A stretch of 64,000 nucleotides of DNA from [Clostridium] asparagiforme DSM 15981 (GCA_025149125.1 CP102272.1:4836001-4900000); one strand, 5' to 3'. Positions 15,376 to 24,506 are shown, numbered from the stretch's first letter. The notes: generated from the letters alone by a model not told the origin. Program-made: numbers and translations.

Positions 15376-18300
15376 TTATGCGTTCTTCACCGTGGCGATA
15401 TCGATCAGCGTCAATTCCTTGGCCCGGTTCTCCAGGCTGGTGGCCAGAGCCGCGGCCGTGTCCAGGCTGGTCAGCACGTGCACGCCGGTCTCGATGGCGT
15501 TGCGGCGGATGATAAAGCCGTCGTGGCTGCGCTCCGCGCCCTGGGGCGGGATGTCGATGATCAGGTCGATCTGATGGCCCAGCACCAGATCCAGAACGTT
15601 GGGGCTTTCCTGCTCGATCTTGCGGATCTCGTAGGCCTTCACGCCGTTTGCCTTCAAAGTTCTGGCCGTGCCCCGGGTGGCGAAGATCTGGTAGCCCACC
15701 GCCGCGAACCTGCGGGCGATGTCCACCGCCTCCTCCTGCTCGGAATGGCGCACGCTCATGATCATTTTCCGGTATTTGGGCAGGCGGATTCCCGCGCCCT
15801 CAAAGGCCTTGTAGAGAGCCTCGTTGAAGGTCTTTGCGATGCCTAAGCACTCGCCCGTAGACTTCATCTCCGGCCCTAAGCTGATATCCGCGCCGCGGAT
15901 TTTCTCAAAGGAGAACACCGGCATCTTGATGGCGATATAGTCGGCCGCAGGCTGTAATCCCGGGGTATATCCCAGTTCCCGGATGGTGTGACCGCAGATA
16001 ATCTGCGTGGCCAGAGGTACGATGGGGATTCCCGTCACCTTGCTGATGTAGGGCACCGTGCGGGAGCTTCTGGGGTTCACCTCGATGATGTACACGTCGT
16101 CGCCGTCCACGATGAACTGGATATTGATCATACCCTTGACGTGGAGCGCCCTGGCAAGCTTCTCCGTGTACTCCACCAGGGTGTCCACGTTTTTCTGGGT
16201 AATATCCTGGGCCGGGTACACGGAAATGCTGTCCCCGGAGTGGATTCCCGTCCGCTCGATGTGCTGCATGATTCCGGGAATCAGGATATCGGTGCCATCG
16301 CAGATGGCGTCCACCTCGATCTCCTTGCCCATAATGTATTTGTCCACCAGAATCGGATGCTCCTGGGCGATCTGGTTGATGATGCCGATAAATTCGTCGA
16401 TGTCCTCGTCGCAGATGGCGATCTGCATGCCCTGGCCGCCCAGCACGTAGGAGGGGCGCACCAGCACCGGATAACCCAGGTCGTTTGCCGCCTTCTTGGC
16501 CTCCTCGGCCGTGAACACCGTGTGTCCGGCCGGGCGGGGAATATCGCACTGCTCCAGGATCGCGTCAAAGCGCTCCCGGTCCTCCGCCGCGTCCACATCC
16601 TCGGCCGCGGTTCCCAGGATCGGCACGCCCATCTTCATCAGGGCTTCGGTCAGCTTGATGGCTGTCTGGCCGCCGAACTGCACCACCGCTCCGTCCGGCT
16701 TCTCAATGTCCACGATGCTCTCCACGTCCTCAGGGGTCAGCGGCTCAAAATACAGCTTGTCCGCGATGTCGAAGTCCGTGCTCACCGTCTCCGGATTGTT
16801 GTTGATGATAACCGTCTCGTAACCTTCCTTGCTGAAGGCCCAGGTGCTGTGCACGGAGCAGAAGTCGAACTCGATTCCCTGGCCGATGCGGATGGGTCCG
16901 GAACCCAGCACCAGCACCTTCTTGCGGCCGTTTGTCTGCTCCGCCTCGTTGAAGCTGCCGAAGCAGGAGTAATAGTAGGGCGTCTCAGCCGCGAACTCGG
17001 CCGCGCAGGTGTCCACCATCTTGTAGGCGGCGCGGATGCCGTTGTCGTAGCGCTGCTTCTTCACCTGATCCTGGGAAATGCCGGTCAGGCGCGCGATCAC
17101 GTTGTCCGGGAATTCGATGCGCTTGGCCTCGGCCAAAAGCTCCGTGGTCAGCTCCTTCTCGCCCCGGCCCACTGCCTTTAGCTCATTTTCCATCTCCACA
17201 AGAATCGCCAGCTTGTCGATAAACCACACGTCGATTCTGGTGATCCCGTGAATCTCCTCGTAGGTGAAACCGCGGCGCAGGGCCTCGGCGATCCGCCAGA
17301 TCCGCATGTCGTCCACACGGCTTAACTCCTCCCGCAGGCTGCCGTCGTCAAGATCCGTGAAATCGTAGGACAGAAGGCAGTCCACGTGCTGCTCCAGGGA
17401 GCGGATGGCCTTCATCAGGCCGCCCTCAAAGTTGGTGCAGATGCTCATCACCTCGCCGGTGGCCTTCATCTGGGTGCCCAGGGCGCGCTTGGCGCTTATG
17501 AACTTGTCAAAGGGCAGCCGGGGCATTTTCACCACGCAGTAGTCCAGCATGGGCTCAAAGCTGGCGTAGGTCTTTTTCGTCACCGCATTTTTGATCTCGT
17601 CCAGGGTGTAACCCAGGGCGATCTTAGCCGCCACCTTTGCGATGGGGTAGCCCGTTGCCTTGGAAGCCAGGGCCGAGGAACGGCTCACGCGCGGGTTCAC
17701 CTCGATGACGCAGTATTCAAAGCTGTCCGGGTTTAAAGCGTACTGCACGTTGCAGCCGCCGGTAATCCCCAGCTCGCTGATAATGTTCAAAGCGGAGGTT
17801 CGCAGCATCTGATATTCCTTGTCGCCCAGGGTCTGGGAAGGAGCTACCACGATACTGTCGCCGGTGTGCACGCCCACCGGGTCGATATTTTCCATGTTGC
17901 AGACCGTGATCACGTTGCCCGCGCCGTCGCGCATCACCTCGTACTCGATCTCCTTCCAGCCCGCGATGCAGCGCTCCACCAGCACCTGTCCCACGCGGGA
18001 GAGGCGCAGGCCGTTCTCCAGGATCTCGGCGCACTGCTCGGGATTCTGAGCGATGCCGCCGCCGGAGCCGCCCAGGGTGTAGGCCGGGCGCAAAACCACC
18101 GGATATCCGATCTGTTCCGCGATCTCAAGACCGTGTTTCACATCCTCCACAATATCCGAGGGGGCCACCGGCTCGCCGATCTTCTCCATGGTTTCCTTGA
18201 ACATTTCCCGGTCCTCGGCCTTCTTGATGGTCAGGGCCGTGGTTCCGATCAGGCGCACATTGTGCTCCTTCAGAAAACCCGCGTCCTCCAGCTCCATGGC

Positions 18301-18594
18301 CAGGTTCAGCCCGGCCTGTCCGCCCAGGGTAGGCAGCACGCTGTCCGGCTTCTCCTTTAAAATCAGCTGTTCCACCACCTCCACGGTCAGCGGCTCGATG
18401 TAAACGCGGTCCGCGATATCCTTGTCCGTCATAATGGTGGCCGGGTTGGAGTTCAGCAGCACAACCTCGACGCCCTCCTCCTTTAAGGAGCGGCAGGCCT
18501 GGGTACCGGCGTAGTCGAATTCCGCCGCCTGGCCGATGATGATGGGACCGGAGCCCAGTACCAGAACTTTTTTGATATCAGGATTCTTAGGCAT
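15376..18594 (-). CDS. carB: Carbamoyl phosphate synthase, large subunit
   Basis: A 1072-residue enzyme, full length, making carbamoyl phosphate from bicarbonate, ATP and ammonia supplied by CarA, for pyrimidine and arginine synthesis. The duplicated ATP-grasp halves are clear: VLVLGSGPIIIGQAAEFDYAG near residue 10 and VLVLGSGPIRIGQGIEFDFCS near 560. The C-terminal regulatory MGS-like domain spans about 935-1072. The start codon overlaps the carA stop by one base (TGATG), indicating translational coupling. Downstream there is a terminator. No frameshift or missing motif is seen. Confidence 0.97.
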   Translation of the reverse strand: MPKNPDIKKVLVLGSGPIIIGQAAEFDYAGTQACRSLKEEGVEVVLLNSNPATIMTDKDIADRVYIEPLTVEVVEQLILKEKPDSVLPTLGGQAGLNLAMELEDAGFLKEHNVRLIGTTALTIKKAEDREMFKETMEKIGEPVAPSDIVEDVKHGLEIAEQIGYPVVLRPAYTLGGSGGGIAQNPEQCAEILENGLRLSRVGQVLVERCIAGWKEIEYEVMRDGAGNVITVCNMENIDPVGVHTGDSIVVAPSQTLGDKEYQMLRTSALNIISELGITGGCNVQYALNPDSFEYCVIEVNPRVSRSSALASKATGYPIAKVAAKIALGYTLDEIKNAVTKKTYASFEPMLDYCVVKMPRLPFDKFISAKRALGTQMKATGEVMSICTNFEGGLMKAIRSLEQHVDCLLSYDFTDLDDGSLREELSRVDDMRIWRIAEALRRGFTYEEIHGITRIDVWFIDKLAILVEMENELKAVGRGEKELTTELLAEAKRIEFPDNVIARLTGISQDQVKKQRYDNGIRAAYKMVDTCAAEFAAETPYYYSCFGSFNEAEQTNGRKKVLVLGSGPIRIGQGIEFDFCSVHSTWAFSKEGYETVIINNNPETVSTDFDIADKLYFEPLTPEDVESIVDIEKPDGAVVQFGGQTAIKLTEALMKMGVPILGTAAEDVDAAEDRERFDAILEQCDIPRPAGHTVFTAEEAKKAANDLGYPVLVRPSYVLGGQGMQIAICDEDIDEFIGIINQIAQEHPILVDKYIMGKEIEVDAICDGTDILIPGIMQHIERTGIHSGDSISVYPAQDITQKNVDTLVEYTEKLARALHVKGMINIQFIVDGDDVYIIEVNPRSSRTVPYISKVTGIPIVPLATQIICGHTIRELGYTPGLQPAADYIAIKMPVFSFEKIRGADISLGPEMKSTGECLGIAKTFNEALYKAFEGAGIRLPKYRKMIMSVRHSEQEEAVDIARRFAAVGYQIFATRGTARTLKANGVKAYEIRKIEQESPNVLDLVLGHQIDLIIDIPPQGAERSHDGFIIRRNAIETGVHVLTSLDTAAALATSLENRAKELTLIDIATVKNA

Positions 18595-19667
18595 CAGTTC
18601 TTCACCTCCATCATTTTAAGGAAACGGTCAAATAAGTATCCGGAATCCAGGGGGCCCGGGCAGGCCTCCGGGTGATACTGTACCGTAAAAATATTCTTGC
18701 CCGTGTACTTTAACCCCTCGTTGGTCCCGTCGTTCACGTTTACAAACGCAGGCTCGGCCAGCTTCGGGTCCAGGTTGTCCGTGTCCACCACGTAGCCGTG
18801 GTTCTGTGAGGAAATATACACCCGCCCGGTGGCCAGGTCCTTCACCGGATGATTTCCGCCCCGGTGGCCGTACTTCAGCTTATAGGTATCCATCCCGTTG
18901 GCCAGCGCCATCAGCTGATGTCCCAGGCAGATAGCAAAAATCGGCACGTCGGACTGATACAACTTCTTGATTTCCTGAATGATTTCCACGTTCTCCTTGG
19001 GGTCCCCGGGGCCGTTACTCAGCATAATCCCGTCCGGGTTCTCCGCCAGCACCACCTCCGCGGGCGTGTCCGCCGGGTAAACCGTCACCTGGCAGCCCCT
19101 CTGGTTCAGGGAACGGGCGATATTATCCTTCGCGCCGTAATCCATAAGCGCCACCCGCTTGCCTTCGCCGGGCAGAACATACGTTTCTCTGGTGGTGGTT
19201 TTCATCACCACGCCGGCCACCGAATGCCCCTTCATCCGGCTGATGGGCTCCGCAAAATCGGCATACGCCTTGGTGGTGATCATGCCGTTCATGGTTCCTT
19301 TTTCTCTTAATAATTTCGTCAGGGCTCTTGTATCGATACCACAGATACCGGGAATATCATATTTTTCTAAGAAATGCTGAATGGTATCCTCACAGCGGAA
19401 ATTGCTGGGGATTCTGGATAATTCTCTTACAATATAACCGTCGGGCCAGGGCCTTTTGGACTCCATGTCCTCGTGGCAGATGCCGTAATTTCCAATCAAC
19501 GGATACGTCATCACCACCGCCTGTCCCGCATAGGACGGGTCTGTCAGGACTTCCAGATAACCGGTCATAGAGGTATTAAACACGATCTCGCTGATCACTT
19601 CCCTCTGCGAACCGATGCTGGTTCCGGTAAAAACAGTTCCGTCTTCCAGTATGAGGTATGCTTTCAT
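18594..19667 (-). CDS. carA: Carbamoyl phosphate synthase, small (glutaminase) subunit
   Basis: A 357-residue glutamine amidotransferase that releases ammonia for CarB. The class I triad region is present: AICLGHQLMALA with the nucleophile Cys, and QYHPEACPGP near the C-terminus. The start is placed at ATG 19667, nine bases after AAAGGACAG; the longer frame upstream lacks a ribosome-binding site and would make the protein longer than the family. A promoter at 19758-19786 and a strong leader hairpin precede it. No other pyrimidine or arginine genes adjoin, so the pathway is not shown by context. Confidence 0.96.
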   Translation of the reverse strand: MKAYLILEDGTVFTGTSIGSQREVISEIVFNTSMTGYLEVLTDPSYAGQAVVMTYPLIGNYGICHEDMESKRPWPDGYIVRELSRIPSNFRCEDTIQHFLEKYDIPGICGIDTRALTKLLREKGTMNGMITTKAYADFAEPISRMKGHSVAGVVMKTTTRETYVLPGEGKRVALMDYGAKDNIARSLNQRGCQVTVYPADTPAEVVLAENPDGIMLSNGPGDPKENVEIIQEIKKLYQSDVPIFAICLGHQLMALANGMDTYKLKYGHRGGNHPVKDLATGRVYISSQNHGYVVDTDNLDPKLAEPAFVNVNDGTNEGLKYTGKNIFTVQYHPEACPGPLDSGYLFDRFLKMMEVKN

Positions 19668-19711
19668 ATGGGGTACCTGTCCTTTCTTTTGCGTCAAATA
19701 GCGTGTCTGCA

Positions 19712-19748
19712 TTGGGCTGTCTGAAGCGTTACCGCTATTTCAGCCCAA
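19712..19748 (-). promoter_or_regulatory. carA leader hairpin
   Basis: TTGGGCTG pairs with CAGCCCAA (19748-19741 with 19719-19712) and encloses a second stem AGCG/CGCT capped by GUAA, a GNRA tetraloop. It begins at the expected transcript start, so it may stabilise the mRNA or bind a regulator. It does not match the PyrR-binding consensus as I know it. Confidence 0.6.
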
Positions 19749-19757
19749 ATTGTAAAG

Positions 19758-19786
19758 ATTATACTGTATTTCGTATTAATTTGCAA
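19758..19786 (-). promoter_or_regulatory. carAB promoter
   Basis: TTGCAA (19786-19781), a 17-bp spacer and TATAAT (19763-19758). Confidence 0.75.
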
Positions 19787-19899
19787 TGGCTTTAAAGGCT
19801 AAATTTTTTTGTCCATCACTAAATATTTTTTATATTTATGTAAACCCCACGAGAGAGATTCTATTTATAAGTATTCTCAATTATATTTATTAAAATACC

Positions 19900-20009
19900 T
19901 TGATGATCGGCTGGAACTCCCCACCGTCAAATCCTGTCACGGCTACATTCCATTCGGAACAACGAAAAGCCACGAGTCGGGACCTCGTGGCTTTTCTATT
20001 CCCTTTTTT
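19900..20009 (+). ncRNA. Candidate antitoxin small RNA ending in a terminator
   Basis: The region ends in a strong intrinsic terminator (stem 19964-19976 with 19984-19996, then CTATTCCCTTTTTT). The only minus-strand frame nearby is the holin-like toxin, whose mRNA would run antisense through this segment, as in type I loci where toxin and antitoxin RNAs converge. The promoter is not clear (a weak TTATAA...TAAAAT pair lies at about 19865-19895), so the 5' end is a guess. RNA status is inferred from the terminator and the locus layout. Confidence 0.45.
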
Positions 20010-20042
20010 GTATGGCGGCTCAGGCCATAGGCCCGTTACCGG

Positions 20043-20147
20043 CTATTTGTCGCCGTCTAACCATTTGTTGATAAGGTGGCAAACCACACCAGCCATAACA
20101 GCGACAATAAAGGATATGAATACTTCATATAAGATAAACTCATATAC
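20043..20147 (-). pseudogene. Holin-like toxin (Hol_Tox type) frame lacking a start codon
   Basis: A 34-codon frame encodes a hydrophobic helix followed by a short charged tail (FISFIVAVMAGVVCHLINKW then LDGDK), matching my memory of the putative holin-like toxin family of Clostridia. The codon where relatives have the initiator is GTA (20147-20145), and there is no in-frame ATG, GTG or TTG upstream; the only internal ATG is mid-helix. It is therefore probably inactivated or starts from a rare codon. A terminator-ended RNA on the opposite strand lies just downstream, completing a type I toxin-antitoxin layout. Confidence 0.5.
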
Positions 20148-20185
20148 AAATGTATGATAGGGCGCGTACCTTCTCCCACTATCCT

Positions 20186-21436
20186 TTATACCAACTCCGC
20201 AATCCTGGTAATCCCCACATAAATATGCGAAATTTTATACCATGTCGCAAAATTCACCACTCCGGTCTGAGGCAGCCCAAAAATCGACTGGAACTCCCTG
20301 ACCGCTTCCGCCGTTCTCTCCCCATAAATCCCATCCGGGTTCACGCGGGGAATCGCCGAGTACACTGTGGCGATGGTATCCAGCTGCTCCTGCATCTGCT
20401 GCACCTTGGGCCCCGAACTCCCCACGGTCAAATCATATCCGGGCCAGGACGCCGGAATCCCGGAAATCTGCTCCGCAGTGTTCACATAGATCGAATCCCC
20501 ATAAAAATACCGCAGTATCTCAATGGGGCTGTAGCCTCTTTGGCCGAGATCGCAGCTGCCCCATTGGGTCATCCAATTCGGACACTGCACCTGCCGCCCG
20601 TCGCAATACTGCGTCAAAATCGGCTGCCGCACCCCAGGCCGCGACAAGTAATTATCAAAAATCTCATCCACCACCAGGGAAATGCTCTCAAAAATATTCC
20701 TGCCATAGATCCACTTATGATCGAAGGCCGTGGACGAGGTGATGGTAAAATCATACCCCTGATTCCGATACCACTCCGTGTACACCCGGTTCAGCGTAAA
20801 CGACATAATGGCCAGCACATTGGCCGTGATCGTGGCCCTGGGCCAGGTGGAATAGATCTCGCTGGAGGCCACGTTCTTAATATAATCCCGGTAAGGCACA
20901 TAGTAGTCCTTCGCCGTCCGGTCCGTGGGTACTCCGTCGTGGACCACCACGGTCTGAGGCACCACCACCCGGCTGAGCACGATCTCCCCGCTCTCCGCCA
21001 CGGGCTTGATCTCCGGCTCCGCGATTTTTGGCGGGTAATTTCCATATAACGTGTGATCCGGGATCACCACCGGATCCTCCGGCGGCGGCACCTCTCCCAC
21101 CGGCGTCATGCTCACCGGCTGGATCGCGGTGGAATCCGCAAGTATTTCCGTTCCCGACACCACCAGCGGATCAAAGCCCTCCGCCTCCACCCGCAGATTG
21201 TACTCCGAGTAGGGCTGGACGTCCCCCGGTTCCAGACTCAGCTCCAACGGCGGCGCCGAGAGGGCCACCTGCTCCGTCTGGCCGGAACTGTTGGTCACAA
21301 CCTGCTCCACCGGCGACTGGGGATCCCCCTTGTAGCTGATGGTAATCCGTGCGTTTTGAATGGGAAAATTATTCTGAATATTGACGACATTTACCTGAAG
21401 CAGGCCCCTGTAGCCTGATTCCGCATTGTTTGGCAT
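20186..21436 (-). CDS. Peptidoglycan-binding protein with SpoIID-like middle region
   Basis: A 416-residue protein. An N-terminal beta-rich region (about 8-100) looks like an Ig/carboxypeptidase-regulatory fold; the middle (about 165-325) has the pattern IYSTWPRATITANVLAIMSF and ILTQYCDGRQVQCPNW reminiscent of SpoIID/LytB-type domains; the C-terminus (about 335-400) is a PG_binding_1 domain (QMQEQLDTIA, PDGIYGERTAEAVREFQ). There is no signal peptide, as is common for spore-associated proteins. The start ATG follows GAGGTGTTAC. A role in spore wall or cortex is likely but inferred; the middle domain assignment is tentative. Confidence 0.75.
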   Translation of the reverse strand: MPNNAESGYRGLLQVNVVNIQNNFPIQNARITISYKGDPQSPVEQVVTNSSGQTEQVALSAPPLELSLEPGDVQPYSEYNLRVEAEGFDPLVVSGTEILADSTAIQPVSMTPVGEVPPPEDPVVIPDHTLYGNYPPKIAEPEIKPVAESGEIVLSRVVVPQTVVVHDGVPTDRTAKDYYVPYRDYIKNVASSEIYSTWPRATITANVLAIMSFTLNRVYTEWYRNQGYDFTITSSTAFDHKWIYGRNIFESISLVVDEIFDNYLSRPGVRQPILTQYCDGRQVQCPNWMTQWGSCDLGQRGYSPIEILRYFYGDSIYVNTAEQISGIPASWPGYDLTVGSSGPKVQQMQEQLDTIATVYSAIPRVNPDGIYGERTAEAVREFQSIFGLPQTGVVNFATWYKISHIYVGITRIAELV

Positions 21437-21618
21437 GTAACACCTCGTATTTTATGATTACTACAATATAATACGCACACCGCCGTTTCATGCCAGTCCC
21501 GCGCGATTTTCCACCTCCGATCCCATCGGGATGCGCATGAAATGCCGTCCCGGGCATAAATTCTAACATAGACCTTTCACCCCGCAGCCGTCAGGCCGTA
21601 AAAAGGAGGTATATCAAC

Positions 21619-22893
21619 TTGACTGATCTTGTAATTGTGGGCGCCGGCTGGGCCGGCTGCGCCGCCGCGGTGGCCGCCGCCAAACAAGGCGCCCGGGTAA
21701 GACTTTTGGAACGGACCGATATGATCCTTGGCACCGGGCTGGTCGGAGGCATCCTGCGAAACAACGGCCGGCTGACCGCCGCTCTGGAGCTGGAGGCCAT
21801 GGGCGGCGCGGACCTGCTCAATGCCCTTGAACCCGCCCTGCGCCACCGGAACATTTCCTTCCCCGGCCATGACCACGCCGATCTTTACGACATCGCCCTG
21901 GCCCCCGGCGCGGTCCTGGACTGTCTGAAGCGCTGGGGCGTGACGCTGCGCACCCAGACCCGGATCACCGGAATCTCCATGTCGGCGGACAAAACCTCCA
22001 TTGAGTCCGTCACCGACGGCCATGGAAATACCTATGCCGCCGATGCGTTCCTCGACGCAACGGGCACAGCCGGTCCCACCGCCAACTGCGCCCGTTACGG
22101 AAACGGCTGCTCCATGTGCATTCTGCGCTGTCCCAGCTTTGGCGGCCGTGTGAGCCTGGCCGCTCTGGCAGGCGTCCGTGAGCTGGAGGCCCGGCGGCCG
22201 GACGGTACTCCTGGAGCTATGAGCGGTTCCTGCAAGCTGATGAAGGATTCCCTTGCCCCGGACCTTGTCCGCCAGCTGAATGAAACCGGAGCCGCCGTTA
22301 TTCCTCTTCCTCCCGGTCTGCAGGAGGACCATCTGTCCTTAAAAGCCTGCCAGCAGTACGCTTTGCCGGAGTTTGCAGAAAATCTGGTGCTGCTGGACAG
22401 CGGCCACGCCAAAATGATGGCGCCCTTCTTCCCCCTCGACAAGCTGCGCCGCATTCCCGGCCTGGAAAACGCCCGCTATGAGGACCCCTACGCCGGTGGC
22501 AACGGAAATTCCGTACGTTTTCTTGCCATGTGCCCACGCGGCGATGACCTGAAGGTAAACGGACTGTCCAACCTCTACTGCGCGGGTGAAAAGGCCGGTC
22601 CCCTGGTGGGCCACACGGAGGCGATGGTCACCGGCGCACTGGCCGGTTACAACTGCGCCGCAGCCATTTCCGGAAAACCGCCGCTCATCCTTCCACGCTC
22701 CCTGGCCTCAGGGGAGGCCATTGCCTGGACCGGAGAGGAGATGCGCACCCCGGACGGCCTCTGCCGGAAATATACCTTTTCCGGCGGCTGTCTCTTCGAG
22801 CGGATGAAGGAGCTGGGCCTTTATCTCACCTCACCCACAGAAGTACAGGACAGGGTGCAGGCCTTGGGGCTGGAAAACATTTTTTCCGGCTGA
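21619..22893 (+). CDS. FAD-dependent oxidoreductase with a Cys-rich loop
   Basis: A 424-residue flavoprotein starting at TTG 21619, eight bases after AAGGAGGT. The N-terminal Rossmann motif is VGAGWAG (residues 7-13), with LLERTD after it; the C-terminal FAD segment GLSNLYCAGEKAGPLVGHTEA resembles GidA/TrmFO-like enzymes. Unusually, residues near 156-171 carry four cysteines in the order C-x7-C-x2-C-x3-C-P, like a ferredoxin-type iron-sulfur motif. TrmFO itself is unlikely because the tRNA-folate enzyme has a different Cys layout. It stands alone, ending near the convergent cytidylate-kinase-like gene. Substrate unknown. Confidence 0.8.
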   Translation: MTDLVIVGAGWAGCAAAVAAAKQGARVRLLERTDMILGTGLVGGILRNNGRLTAALELEAMGGADLLNALEPALRHRNISFPGHDHADLYDIALAPGAVLDCLKRWGVTLRTQTRITGISMSADKTSIESVTDGHGNTYAADAFLDATGTAGPTANCARYGNGCSMCILRCPSFGGRVSLAALAGVRELEARRPDGTPGAMSGSCKLMKDSLAPDLVRQLNETGAAVIPLPPGLQEDHLSLKACQQYALPEFAENLVLLDSGHAKMMAPFFPLDKLRRIPGLENARYEDPYAGGNGNSVRFLAMCPRGDDLKVNGLSNLYCAGEKAGPLVGHTEAMVTGALAGYNCAAAISGKPPLILPRSLASGEAIAWTGEEMRTPDGLCRKYTFSGGCLFERMKELGLYLTSPTEVQDRVQALGLENIFSG

Positions 22894-22978
22894 AAAACAA
22901 CACGGCAGACTGTAACTGCGCGCAACCATTGCCGTGCATCTGGCTTTTCTGAAACAATCGCCCGCAGGCTGCGCCGGC

Positions 22979-23001
22979 GGCCCATTGCATTCAACGAAAA
23001 A
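22979..23001. repeat. Dispersed post-terminator motif, copy 1
   Basis: GGCCCATTGCATTCAACG followed by AAAAA. Read on the minus strand it directly follows a terminator T tract. Related copies lie at 39897-39920 and 54942-54964. Confidence 0.5.
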
Positions 23002-23037
23002 CGGCTCTGCGCATTTTCATCTCCCTGCGCAGAGCCG
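22997..23037 (-). terminator. Terminator of the cytidylate kinase-like gene
   Basis: CGGCTCTGCGCA (23002-23013) pairs perfectly with TGCGCAGAGCCG (23026-23037); TTTTT follows on the minus strand. Confidence 0.85.
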
Positions 23038-23051
23038 CTCTCCCTCAACCT

Positions 23052-23690
23052 CTATTCCTCCGCCAGCCCCTTGATCTTAAGGTACTCCCGGATCGCTCTC
23101 ACCGCGCCCTCTGTTCCCAGCCGGGCCGTGTTGAGCATCAAATCATAATTCTCCACATTTTCCCAGTCGCGTCCGGTGTAATACCGGTGGTAGTCCCGGC
23201 GTTCCCGGTCGATGCGCTTGATGTTCTTCTTAACGTCCTTATCCTCGTAGTACCCCAGCTCCGTGATCCGTTTGACCCGGTAATCCAGGTCCGCGTACAG
23301 GAACACCCGCACCAGGCCGTCCCGTCCCTCCAGCACATAGTCCGCGCACCGCCCGATGATCACGCAGTCCTCCCCGTCGGCCAGCTGGCGGATCACCTCG
23401 GACTGAAAGCGGAACAGATTGTCCGCGGAAACCAGATCCGAGCCGAAGGAAGGTGCTCCCAGCTCCGGCGTCAGGCCCTTGATGATCTTGTACAGCAGCC
23501 TGCTCCCCGGCCGCTCGTCGGCCAGATGGTAGTAGCTCTCCTTGATTCCGCTCTCATTGGAATTCATCCGGAGAATATTCTTGTCGTAAAAGCCAATTCC
23601 CAGTTCCTCCGCCAGCCGGGAACCGATCTCCCGTCCGCCGCTGCCAAACTGCCTCCCGATGGTGATAACAAGCCGTCTTCCATCCTTCAT
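23052..23690 (-). CDS. Cytidylate kinase-like family protein
   Basis: A 212-residue P-loop protein of the group annotated as cytidylate kinase-like. The family start ITIGRQFGSGGREIGSRLAEEL carries the phosphate-binding loop (GSGGREIG, residues 17-24), followed by YDKNIL, ADNLFRFQSEVIR and IIGRCADYVL, and the lid region RIDRERRDYHRYYTGRDW. The family is common in Clostridia and separate from the housekeeping Cmk; its true substrate is not established. It has its own -10 at 23760-23765 and a strong terminator, so it is monocistronic. Confidence 0.88.
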   Translation of the reverse strand: MKDGRRLVITIGRQFGSGGREIGSRLAEELGIGFYDKNILRMNSNESGIKESYYHLADERPGSRLLYKIIKGLTPELGAPSFGSDLVSADNLFRFQSEVIRQLADGEDCVIIGRCADYVLEGRDGLVRVFLYADLDYRVKRITELGYYEDKDVKKNIKRIDRERRDYHRYYTGRDWENVENYDLMLNTARLGTEGAVRAIREYLKIKGLAEE

Positions 23691-23759
23691 AGCGTCGCCC
23701 TCCTTCCGCGGTTTTCCGCGCCTTCACCTGCTGACAACAAGCTTTGTACTGCTGCTTTC

Positions 23760-23765
23760 ATTATA
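23760..23765 (-). promoter_or_regulatory. Extended -10 promoter of the cytidylate kinase-like gene
   Basis: ATGGTATAAT on the minus strand gives a TGn-extended -10; no good -35 is present. Confidence 0.6.
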
Positions 23766-23873
23766 CCATAAGCACTAAGCTCGTGAAAGAAATACCTCGT
23801 CAAATGTTTATACGATATCACAGATCCCGCGCAGAACCTGGAGCGCGCCGGAAAATTCCCGCCCCGGTCAATA

Positions 23874-24428
23874 TCACCGGCTGTTTTCCGGCATATAAAA
23901 CTGAATGGCATACATCAGAGCCAGCATGGAGGCGCCGCAAAAGATTTCGTTTTTCCGAAGCATTTCCAAAACCGTTTCCCGCTTGATCCACTGCTTTCCG
24001 TCCACTTCATTTTCATCGAAGCAATCGGTCTCGCGCTCCACCTTCCCTAAATAATTGTGTACCGCCAGATCGGACATCCCGTTGCTGGGGTTCTGGGTAC
24101 ACAGGAAGGTAAGGTCCGTGGTCACGCAGCCCGTCTCCTCGAAGCATTCCCGTTTGGCCGCCTCAACAGGGCTTTCGCCTTCCTCAACCCGGCCGGCCGG
24201 AATCTCCCACTCGATCCGTCCCGTGGTGTACCGTTTTGACCGGATCAGCAAAAATTCATCGCGCGCATTACAGATGACCACACAAACCGACTCATGAGGA
24301 TAATGCAACCGGTGGTAAGACTCGATTATCTCCCCGTCCGGCATCCGCACCCTGTCCGTGTACAATGAAATCCAATCGCTCTCATAGATTACCTTCCGAT
24401 CCAGCTTTTCCGGAAAATTCCTGCTCAT
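23874..24428 (-). CDS. NUDIX hydrolase, ADP-ribose pyrophosphatase type
   Basis: A 184-residue hydrolase. The Nudix box is complete: G(x5)E then RECFEETG in GRVEEGESPVEAAKRECFEE, with Pro and Glu residues upstream (WEIPAG) as in ADP-ribose pyrophosphatases such as NudF. It would split ADP-ribose or a related nucleoside diphosphate derivative using magnesium. The start ATG 24428 is five bases after AAAGGAGG. An inverted repeat (GCCGGAAAA/TTTTCCGGC, 23848-23893) spans its stop codon but has no T tract. It is in a minus-strand run with DUF1622, with a 78-bp gap. Confidence 0.88.
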   Translation of the reverse strand: MSRNFPEKLDRKVIYESDWISLYTDRVRMPDGEIIESYHRLHYPHESVCVVICNARDEFLLIRSKRYTTGRIEWEIPAGRVEEGESPVEAAKRECFEETGCVTTDLTFLCTQNPSNGMSDLAVHNYLGKVERETDCFDENEVDGKQWIKRETVLEMLRKNEIFCGASMLALMYAIQFYMPENSR

Positions 24429-24506
24429 ATGTGCCTCCTTTCTGCCTCCCGGCAGCCTCCATGTTCTCATTCATTCGGCGCGATCAGCATGCCTGATTCG
24501 CCCCCG

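Noticed and set aside
15988..17181. 397-residue plus-strand ORF opposite carB
   Set aside because: A shadow of carB; no RBS or conserved motif.
19905..19960. tRNA-like fragment (GTCAAATCCTGTCACGGCTAC)
   Set aside because: It looks like a tRNA 3' end, but the T-arm cannot pair and no 5' half is present.
23848..23893. NUDIX terminator
   Set aside because: A nine-base-pair inverted repeat spans the stop codon but has no T tract after it.
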